NCBI GenBank assembly: GCA_045612885.1
Contig: JAZKZZ010000022.1
Coordinates: forward strand, 1 to 20,888
Direction of reading: 5' to 3'
Length of the DNA: 20,888 nt
From: RGIG6178 sp045612885
GTDB taxonomy: Bacteria; Bacillota_I; Bacilli_A; RFN20; DUOF01
The notes beneath the pieces are model-generated. The model searched no databases. It saw only the letters and a list, made by a program, of their open reading frames with translations, and had not been told where the DNA came from. Shown here in pieces: positions 15,470-20,888 of the stretch. Made by a program: the position numbers and the translations under genes. Positions within the stretch are counted from its first letter, which is position 1, and every line of letters starts with the position of its first letter.

Positions 15470-15498
15470 TTGACACTAAAACTGAGTTGTATTAAAAT
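15470..15498 (+). promoter_or_regulatory. Sigma-A promoter of the 574-residue protein gene
   Basis: TTGACA (15470-15475), exactly 17 bp, TAAAAT (15493-15498). Only one base departs from consensus. The start codon follows 17 bases after the -10, with GAGGTGG between, so the leader is short. Confidence 0.82.
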
Positions 15499-15515
15499 TT
15501 AGTTGAGGTGGGAAC

Positions 15516-17240
15516 ATGAATAAGGTAAGTAATGAAGTAATGAATAGTTATATGGATACACTATCAATTGATTTAAGAAAAGATAAAATAAAGGAATTCT
15601 ATAGATTTTTAGATAATCCTAAATATTTTAAAAATGATAGTGAAGAAGAGATTGAGAACACTAAGAATATATGGGCAGGATATGCATATTTGATTTTATT
15701 AGATAAGATTAATAATGTAACTATTAGTGATAAAGAAGAAGATTTCTTAAACGCATATTATGAAAAATTATTAACTAAAAAACCACTTAATGAGTATGAA
15801 AATCAAGTCAATGGATTATTTATTAAGTATCGTTTAAGTAAGGATTTTGTAAATAATAATTCTGTTCAATTTCCTATATATATGGGATCTGAAGAATATA
15901 AGCAAGGATTAAAGGAATATGTTAAAACTATAGAGAATATGATTTGTAGTTTATATCAAGATAATTACACACTAGATGCTACTAAAACAATTCAATACAA
16001 TATCAATTGTAGAGGTAAAAATATTAAGTATACTAGGCATTTAATGGAAGCCTCTTATAGACGCTTTTTGCAAGATGATTATAATCTTAGTTGCCCACTA
16101 GATATAGTAAAAGAAATAGCAAGAACAATAGAATTGCAAAAACTTGAGACTGTAAGAAGAAATGAAATTAGTCAAAGAGCAGTAGTATACACAATTGAAG
16201 ATTATTTAGGATCTAAATCTGTTCCAAAGACTAAACTTGCTAGGGTATACGCTTCTTTACATACAAAGATTATTAAGAATAAACAAATTGTAATAGATAG
16301 TAACAAAGCAGTTTTAGATGAATTGAAGTCATTAAATGAAGTGTTTAAGAAAACAATTTATGCTGAAATAGACACTAAATTTGAAAACTATATAGATACA
16401 TATGATATGAGAGTTAATGATATGCATCATTTTGTATCTGATAGTGATTTCTTTGATACAAATAATTTAGAGAAAGATGGAACATCTAAACTATATCAAA
16501 TGTATTTAAATGGATTAAAAGCAATGCCTAGATCTAAATTAACTAATGTTACTAAGTATTTTGCACTTAATGGTGATACGCTAACTACAGTAGAAATGGA
16601 TTATATTATAGGTATTTACAAATATCAAATAGAAACTACTAAAATTGAATCTAAAAAAATCAAATTGCATGAAGAGATGCTAAGAATTAGAGAGGTTATA
16701 AAATATGTTGAGTCATTGTCATATTCATATGCGATTGAACGTGCAATAAGAGAACAATCAGCTTCTCAAATGACTACTGTTTTAGGACTAGTTCATGATC
16801 ATTATAATGATTATGTTGATATGAAATATAGAGTTACTAGAGCTTATAGTAATTTAGATAACTATGCAAGTAGTGGTTCACCTAGCAAAACACAAGGACT
16901 TTTAAATAAGAAAAAAGAATTAAAATCAATTCTTGAAACTTGCAAAGTTATAGATAGAATGTTTGATGAATACGAGTCTTTACAAGGAAGAATATTTGAT
17001 ATAGATCCTGCTAAAGATGTTGTAGTTAGAAAAGTAAAGGATCATAGTAGAATTATTGCTATGATGCAAGAGCTAACAGGTAAGGGTGTATCTACATGTG
17101 AAGAAATGTTAGAAGCATCAATTGAATATGGTCAACCAATCATTAAAGGATTAAAGCCAGGATTTAAGAATTTTGTAGAAGAAACACTAGCCTTAAAAGG
17201 TGCCTCAGATTTTAAAAAGAAAAAAGGCAAAAATAAATAA
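15516..17240 (+). CDS. Uncharacterised 574-residue mostly helical cytosolic protein
   Basis: I do not recognise this protein. It has no signal peptide, no membrane segment, no nucleotide-binding loop, no zinc or catalytic motif that I can see. Composition is Lys/Glu/Asp/Tyr-rich and predicted by eye to be mostly alpha-helical, with likely coiled-coil stretches near YQIETTKIESKKIKLHEEML and LLNKKKELKSILETCKVIDRM. The C-terminus is globular (MMQELTGKGVSTCEEMLEASIEYG) and ends in a basic tail, FKKKKGKNK, which could touch nucleic acid or membrane. It is a complete single-gene unit: near-consensus promoter, GAGGTGG ribosome binding site before ATG 15516, and a terminator starting 17 bp after its stop. 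Codon use resembles its neighbours and there is no sign of transfer. A strong promoter suggests housekeeping or abundant expression. Coding status is certain; function unknown. Confidence 0.9.
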   Translation: MNKVSNEVMNSYMDTLSIDLRKDKIKEFYRFLDNPKYFKNDSEEEIENTKNIWAGYAYLILLDKINNVTISDKEEDFLNAYYEKLLTKKPLNEYENQVNGLFIKYRLSKDFVNNNSVQFPIYMGSEEYKQGLKEYVKTIENMICSLYQDNYTLDATKTIQYNINCRGKNIKYTRHLMEASYRRFLQDDYNLSCPLDIVKEIARTIELQKLETVRRNEISQRAVVYTIEDYLGSKSVPKTKLARVYASLHTKIIKNKQIVIDSNKAVLDELKSLNEVFKKTIYAEIDTKFENYIDTYDMRVNDMHHFVSDSDFFDTNNLEKDGTSKLYQMYLNGLKAMPRSKLTNVTKYFALNGDTLTTVEMDYIIGIYKYQIETTKIESKKIKLHEEMLRIREVIKYVESLSYSYAIERAIREQSASQMTTVLGLVHDHYNDYVDMKYRVTRAYSNLDNYASSGSPSKTQGLLNKKKELKSILETCKVIDRMFDEYESLQGRIFDIDPAKDVVVRKVKDHSRIIAMMQELTGKGVSTCEEMLEASIEYGQPIIKGLKPGFKNFVEETLALKGASDFKKKKGKNK

Positions 17241-17257
17241 ATAAATCAAAAAAAATA

Positions 17258-17286
17258 AGGACACTTAGAAAAAAGTGTCTTTTTTT
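17258..17286 (+). terminator. Rho-independent terminator after the 574-residue protein gene
   Basis: GACACTT (17260-17266), loop AGAAAA, AAGTGTC (17273-17279), then seven T. A flanking G-U and A-U pair can extend the stem. Confidence 0.88.
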
Positions 17287-17329
17287 ATAAAAAAAATTAA
17301 AAATTTCCCACAAATTTATGCAAAAAGTG

Positions 17330-17358
17330 TTTACATAATCAAAAAAAGGGGTTAATAT
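17330..17358 (+). promoter_or_regulatory. Probable sigma-A promoter of mraZ
   Basis: TTTACA (17330-17335), 17-bp spacer, TAATAT (17353-17358). The expected transcript start near 17365 coincides with the beginning of the AAGTGGT repeats, so a bound repressor would block it. Confidence 0.65.
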
Positions 17359-17366
17359 GAGGGTGT

Positions 17367-17393
17367 AAGTGGTGAAAAGTGGTAGAAAGTGGT
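17367..17393 (+). promoter_or_regulatory. MraZ operator (three AAGTGGT repeats, 10-bp period)
   Basis: AAGTGGT recurs identically at 17367-17373, 17377-17383 and 17387-17393, with a degenerate fourth unit (ATGAGGG) at 17357-17363. MraZ proteins autoregulate by binding short direct repeats spaced one helical turn apart; AAAGTG[TG] repeats of this kind are described for Mollicutes. The repeats lie between the -10 and the mraZ start, and the last also supplies G-rich sequence near the ribosome binding site. Confidence 0.8.
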
Positions 17394-17400
17394 GATTGGT

Positions 17401-17832
17401 ATGTTTATGGGGCAATACTTACATAACTTAGATGAAAAGGGCCGTATTATCATACCGACTAAAATCAGAGAACAACTTACTTCTTCTGTTGTAGTTACAA
17501 TCGGATTTGATAAATGTATCTCTTTGTATTCAATGGAAGGTTGGGAGAAATTCCAAACTTCATTACTTGCATTACCTAGCAATTCACAGGATGCACGTAA
17601 ACATGTACGTTTAATCGTTGGTAGTGCTTCAGCACTTGAATTTGATAAGCAAGGTAGAATAAATCTTCCAAGTAACTTATTAAATCATGCTGGCGCTAGC
17701 AAGGAATGTGTAGTTGTTGGTGTACTAGATCACGTAGAAATTTGGTCTAAGGAAGTATGGGAAGCATATCAAAATGCTGCTATGGATTCTATGGAAGAGG
17801 TAGCAGAAAAATTATCAGGCTTTGGTAATTAA
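17401..17832 (+). CDS. mraZ: MraZ, transcriptional regulator of the division/cell wall cluster
   Basis: 143-residue DNA-binding protein with two SpoVT/AbrB-like halves, each with its signature: MGQYLHNLDEKGRIIIPTKIRE (about 3-24) and SALEFDKQGRINLPSNLLNHA (about 77-97). It assembles into rings and represses its own operon. The start at ATG 17401 (MFMGQY) matches the family N-terminus (MFMGEY in B. subtilis); an in-frame GTG at 17389 lies within the operator repeats. It stands first in the mraZ-rsmH-ftsL-like unit, 1 bp before rsmH, with its own operator upstream. Confidence 0.95.
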   Translation: MFMGQYLHNLDEKGRIIIPTKIREQLTSSVVVTIGFDKCISLYSMEGWEKFQTSLLALPSNSQDARKHVRLIVGSASALEFDKQGRINLPSNLLNHAGASKECVVVGVLDHVEIWSKEVWEAYQNAAMDSMEEVAEKLSGFGN

Positions 17833-17833
17833 T

Positions 17834-18763
17834 ATGAATAAACATATTTCTGTATTACTTAACGAGTCTATTGAAGGGCTCAATATTAAAGAAGATGGTA
17901 TCTATGTTGATGCGACTTTAGGAAGAGCAGGGCATAGCAGCCACATACTTAGTCGATTATCTAATAAAGGTAAATTGTATTGCTTTGATAAAGATAATGA
18001 CGCAATGGAGTACTCTAGAGAAAGGCTATCGGCTATATCTCCCCAATTCGAACTGATTCACTCCGATTTTAAAAATATCAAAGAAGAATTGTTAAAACGT
18101 GGTGTCAGCTCAGTCGATGGTATCATATTTGATCTAGGTGTCTCCTCTCCCCAACTAGATAATGGTGAAAGAGGATTCTCATATAACTATGATGCAAGAT
18201 TAGATATGAGAATGAACAAAAATGATAAGCTAGATGCTTACACCATTGTAAATACCTATAGCGAAACTGATCTTAGAAAACTTATATTTACTTATGGCGA
18301 GGAAAGATATGCAGCTTCTATTGCTAAGAATATAGTACAAGCAAGAAGTGAAAAACCAATAGAAACAACTTTTGAGTTAGTTGAAGTTATTAAAAAAAGT
18401 GTTCCTACAAAATATCTTAGAGAAACGCATCCCGCTAAAAGAACATTCCAAGCGATTAGAATAGAAGTTAATGATGAGCTAAATGGATTAAAGTTAGCTT
18501 TAGATAAAGCACTAACTATACTTAATCCTAAAGGAAGAATAGCAGTTATAACATTTCATTCTTTAGAGGATAAGATTGTAAAGGAAAGGTTCAAAAATGC
18601 ATGTGAGGGTGAAAAGTGGAATAGATATATGCCAGTTACTAATGAAAAACAGTTAGTTGAGTTTACTTTAGTTAATCGAAAACCTATTCTTCCTAGCGAT
18701 GAGGAATTAAGTGAAAATAGAAGATCACATTCTGCTAAACTTAGAATTATTGAAAAAAATTAA
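17834..18763 (+). CDS. rsmH: 16S rRNA (cytosine1402-N4)-methyltransferase RsmH
   Basis: 309-residue S-adenosylmethionine-dependent enzyme that methylates N4 of C1402 in the 16S rRNA decoding centre. Motifs: YVDATLGRAGHSSHIL (SAM binding; family GGAGHS reads GRAGHS here), LYCFDKDNDA, DGIIFDLGVSSPQLDNGERGFSY, RLDMRM, HPAKRTFQAIRIEVNDEL and VITFHSLEDKIVKERF. ATG 17834 follows the mraZ stop after one base; the upstream alternative TTG 17822 overlaps mraZ and adds residues absent from the family. Second gene of the division cluster, as is usual after mraZ. Confidence 0.96.
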   Translation: MNKHISVLLNESIEGLNIKEDGIYVDATLGRAGHSSHILSRLSNKGKLYCFDKDNDAMEYSRERLSAISPQFELIHSDFKNIKEELLKRGVSSVDGIIFDLGVSSPQLDNGERGFSYNYDARLDMRMNKNDKLDAYTIVNTYSETDLRKLIFTYGEERYAASIAKNIVQARSEKPIETTFELVEVIKKSVPTKYLRETHPAKRTFQAIRIEVNDELNGLKLALDKALTILNPKGRIAVITFHSLEDKIVKERFKNACEGEKWNRYMPVTNEKQLVEFTLVNRKPILPSDEELSENRRSHSAKLRIIEKN

Positions 18764-18778
18764 AGGAGCGTGGAAACT

Positions 18779-19003
18779 ATGTTGATGAAGAAGAAGATGA
18801 AGACGAAGTTTGATTATCAAGCAAGAACGTTTGGAGCTTGCGTGGTGCTACTACTATCTTTTACATTGATGTTTATTTCCCCATCTCTTGATAAAGTAAA
18901 AGAAGAAAATACTGCGATTCTTCAATCTATTGAGAACATAGAGGAAGAATCATGGCAAGGGGTAGAGTCTTTTAATAAAGGATTATCAGACACAGAAGAA
19001 TAA
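18779..19003 (+). CDS. Short bitopic membrane protein, FtsL-like
   Basis: 74-residue protein directly after rsmH, where ftsL normally sits. A basic N-terminus (MLMKKKMKTKFDYQAR) is followed by one membrane segment (about 18-36, FGACVVLLLSFTLMFIS) and a 38-residue acidic outer tail. In the tail Leu37, Val40, Asn44, Ile47, Ile51 and Ile54 fall on heptad a/d positions, a short coiled coil as expected for FtsL/DivIC partners. FtsL is usually 90-120 residues, so this is reduced. The ATG at 18779 has AAAGGAG 10 bp upstream; a GTG at 18770 is too close to it. A terminator starts within its stop codon, so no pbpB follows in this unit. Location and architecture support FtsL, sequence similarity alone does not. 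Confidence 0.62.
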   Translation: MLMKKKMKTKFDYQARTFGACVVLLLSFTLMFISPSLDKVKEENTAILQSIENIEEESWQGVESFNKGLSDTEE

Positions 19004-19024
19004 TAGGCGAGAGCCTATTTTTTT
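19002..19024 (+). terminator. Rho-independent terminator of mraZ-rsmH-ftsL-like unit
   Basis: AATAGGC (19002-19008), loop GAGA, GCCTATT (19013-19019), then five T. Perfect 7-bp stem with a GNRA loop; the 5' arm overlaps the stop codon of the upstream gene. Confidence 0.92.
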
Positions 19025-19025
19025 C

Positions 19026-19054
19026 TTGTTAGTTTATATTGGTTATGATAAAAT
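19026..19054 (+). promoter_or_regulatory. Sigma-A promoter of the interrupted metallopeptidase gene
   Basis: TTGTTA (19026-19031), 17-bp spacer, TAAAAT (19049-19054) preceded by TGA, an extended -10. It begins two bases after the terminator T-run, and GAGGTGAT stands before the ATG at 19077. Confidence 0.65.
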
Positions 19055-19076
19055 TATTGTAACTTGAGGTGATAAG

Positions 19077-19484
19077 ATGACTGATATAGAAAAGTTAAAT
19101 TACTTAGCAAAAAGCAAAAGAATCAGAAATATTATCAAAAGAGTAAGTAGTGATCGGTTTGACATGTATTCATACATGGAAAAAGCTACTATATATAAAG
19201 AATTAAATGATATTTTAAATGAAAAGTTTAACAATAATATTGCTATTTATATTAATAAGTTTAATGATGATGAGAACGATCCTATTGAACGTAGTGAAGA
19301 TATAATAGTTTTAAATGGATTGGATTATAATCCTTATATATACATAAGGGATATTATCTTTAATCATGCGATTAATAATATTGAAGATGAAGGAATTATT
19401 AACTTTGGTAATATATATTATAGTTGTAATTATTTAAGTAGTGATTATGATATTTTTAAATATACAGAAAATAATTATCCTTAA
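19077..19484 (+). CDS. N-terminal part of an interrupted metallopeptidase gene
   Basis: 135 residues from ATG 19077, preceded by a strong GAGGTGAT and a probable promoter. The product is hydrophilic, without signal peptide or membrane segment, and I recognise no domain. It ends at a TAA (19482-19484), but the same reading frame continues without any other stop to the window end: after YTENNYP, stop, come LLETNSLMRDLTSEY. No ribosome binding site precedes the next ATG (19506). The simplest reading is one long gene broken by a single nonsense codon; one base change (for example CAA or AAA to TAA) explains it. Alternatives are a sequencing or assembly error, or a free-standing small protein. Confidence 0.7.
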   Translation: MTDIEKLNYLAKSKRIRNIIKRVSSDRFDMYSYMEKATIYKELNDILNEKFNNNIAIYINKFNDDENDPIERSEDIIVLNGLDYNPYIYIRDIIFNHAINNIEDEGIINFGNIYYSCNYLSSDYDIFKYTENNYP

Positions 19485-19505
19485 CTTCTAGAGACAAATT
19501 CTTTA

Positions 19506-20888
19506 ATGAGGGATCTAACTAGTGAATATAGTAATAAGTATAAGGATGAATATGTATTAAATATTGATTCTAATGTTAGTAAGGAAGCTCTTGATGATTT
19601 AATAAATCTTAATAAAATTTTAGATTCTTATTATAAAGAAGGAACTTATAATCAACTTAAAGAACTTAATAGTATTTTTAAAATGATGAGTGTAGAGAAA
19701 GTATTATCAAAGTCAGAGTTAGCACTATTATCTATAGATGAAGTAATAAGAGAATACATATATAGTATAAATTCACAAGAAGATAAAGATAGTATACAGT
19801 TCAAGCAACATTTGAATCAATTTGTTGAAGTGTTTTATCCTGAGTATGCTAGTTTATTAAAATTTAATTTAAGTAATAAAGGGCTATATATAAACAATAC
19901 TCTAGTAAAGGATAATAATTTATTTATAGATATTTTAATGCAAGAAATAGAAAAATTAGAAAAGGAAAAAAATATTATTGATGAAATAATTTCAAAGGAA
20001 CAATTAGAAATATTTAATGATGGTAAATACAATTACACAAAACTAGATGCATATTTATATTATAAGTTAGATAATATAGATAGATACTTAAAACAAAATG
20101 TAAATCTTAAAGTAATCAATTATCCAGAATGGAAGAAAGTATTCCATACAGATGATGGTTCTAAAGTATTCGCTCATAGAGATATTTTTGATGATTTAAC
20201 TAATAATAAAGATTTTATTAATATGATAGAAAAATATTTAAAAACTAACAATAAAAATCATGATACTTTGTATAAGATAGTAGAAACATTAAATGGATTT
20301 GTTAATTGTAATTTCAGTTTAGTTATAGATAATAAATTATTGCAAGATTATAAATTAGGTGAATCAGGAGATGACACTATCTATTTATATACTGAGAGTT
20401 GTAAAGATAAGATTCATATCTTAGCAACTTTGTTTCATGAATATTGGCATTTAATTCAAAGTAGGGAGTTAATTGAGGATCATAATATATATAGTAAAGT
20501 TGGACGCAGATATATAAAACTGAATTCTACTTCCGATAAATTTGATAGGATGTATATTTCTTTGAACCCAGATGCTGGATATGTAAATGAATCACACTAT
20601 AATTTACAACCTATTGAATATGATGCTGAAACATTTGCAGAGAGTTTTTTAACAGAAATAGTAAATAAATTTTCTAAAAATTTGAAACTAGATTATACCA
20701 AATATTTTCCAGATTTAATAAGAGATACTAAGTATATTGATATGGATAAATATTCAATTAGATTATATAAAAATTATTTGTATATTAATAATGTAGACTA
20801 TTATGTAAGTGAAGATAATAATAATCATAATGCAATATTAGTCCAATTAGAGAAAATGAGAACATATGATGATGCTTTAGAAATATTT
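19506..20888 (+). CDS. Zincin-like metallopeptidase part of the interrupted gene (3' end cut by window)
   Basis: Over 460 codons open to the window end, in the same frame as 19077-19484; the coordinate 19506 is only the first ATG after the TAA and has no good ribosome binding site. The sequence holds a zinc metallopeptidase motif, HEYWH (nt 20436-20450), in ILATLFHEYWHLIQ, after a strand-like DDTIYLYTES. About 56-60 residues later comes QPIEYDAETFAESF (nt 20607-20648), whose acidic residues can supply the third zinc ligand, a layout reminiscent of ImmA/IrrE-like and related gluzincins. Upstream there is a helical, Lys/Asn/Asp-rich region. No signal peptide, so the product would be cytosolic. 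Substrate unknown. Base and codon composition match the neighbours. The downstream end is outside the window. Confidence 0.75.
   Translation, partial: MRDLTSEYSNKYKDEYVLNIDSNVSKEALDDLINLNKILDSYYKEGTYNQLKELNSIFKMMSVEKVLSKSELALLSIDEVIREYIYSINSQEDKDSIQFKQHLNQFVEVFYPEYASLLKFNLSNKGLYINNTLVKDNNLFIDILMQEIEKLEKEKNIIDEIISKEQLEIFNDGKYNYTKLDAYLYYKLDNIDRYLKQNVNLKVINYPEWKKVFHTDDGSKVFAHRDIFDDLTNNKDFINMIEKYLKTNNKNHDTLYKIVETLNGFVNCNFSLVIDNKLLQDYKLGESGDDTIYLYTESCKDKIHILATLFHEYWHLIQSRELIEDHNIYSKVGRRYIKLNSTSDKFDRMYISLNPDAGYVNESHYNLQPIEYDAETFAESFLTEIVNKFSKNLKLDYTKYFPDLIRDTKYIDMDKYSIRLYKNYLYINNVDYYVSEDNNNHNAILVQLEKMRTYDDALEIF

Noticed and set aside
1..20888. CRISPR arrays, tRNA or rRNA genes, insertion sequences, prophage or defence islands
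   Set aside because: No repeat-spacer pattern, tRNA-like cloverleaf, transposase, terminal inverted repeats or phage genes were seen. Gene content is core chromosomal throughout except for the two uncharacterised genes.

Overview
The window reads as one chromosomal segment of a very AT-rich, low-G+C endospore-forming Firmicute (G+C judged by eye to be around or below 30%). Evidence: a spoIIGA-sigE-sigG sporulation operon, a SpoIIIE/FtsK translocase followed by the ymfF-ymfH pair, a gerA-type germinant receptor operon, and Firmicute-type mraZ-rsmH. The 10-bp-spaced AAGTGGT repeats before mraZ resemble the MraZ operators described in Mollicutes, which fits a Bacilli lineage near the Mollicutes, but no taxon can be fixed from this sequence alone. 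The standard bacterial code fits: tryptophan is TGG, all readable stops are TAA or TAG, and no gene needs TGA read through.

Layout. 1-2400: the 3' part of spoIIGA, then sigE, sigG and a compact sepF, ending at a terminator that overlaps the sepF stop. 2468-7888: a tightly overlapping operon spoIIIE/ftsK, ymfF, ymfH, acpS. 7885-11351 (minus strand): gerAB-gerAA-gerAC, meeting acpS tail to tail with overlapping stop codons. Each of these two convergent units appears to carry its terminator inside the coding sequence of the other. 11457-12529: a short SSB-like OB-fold gene and a plsC acyltransferase. 12566-12867: rpmF (zinc-binding L32) with a near-perfect promoter and a terminator. 13007-15466: glgC-glgD, ended by a terminator. 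15470-17286: a self-contained transcription unit (promoter, one 574-residue protein of unknown function, terminator). 17330-19024: mraZ, rsmH and a short FtsL-like bitopic protein, ended by a terminator. 19026-20888: a promoter-driven gene for a zincin-like metallopeptidase (HEYWH motif) interrupted by one in-frame TAA and cut off by the window end.

Functional themes. The first half serves spore development: SpoIIGA activates pro-SigE, SigG runs the forespore programme, SpoIIIE pumps the chromosome into the forespore, and GerA/B/C senses germinants. Cell division (SepF, MraZ, RsmH, FtsL-like) and housekeeping genes (AcpS, PlsC, L32, ADP-glucose synthesis) lie between. The least explained items are the 574-residue protein, the interrupted metallopeptidase, an 8-bp hairpin covering the sigG Shine-Dalgarno sequence, the reciprocally embedded terminators at acpS/gerAC, and two 10-bp direct repeats one helical turn apart upstream of the ger operon. 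No tRNA, rRNA, CRISPR array or insertion sequence was seen. No stretch longer than 300 bases lacks a gene; the longest, 12818-13073, holds the rpmF terminator, an 8-bp inverted repeat and the putative glgC promoter.
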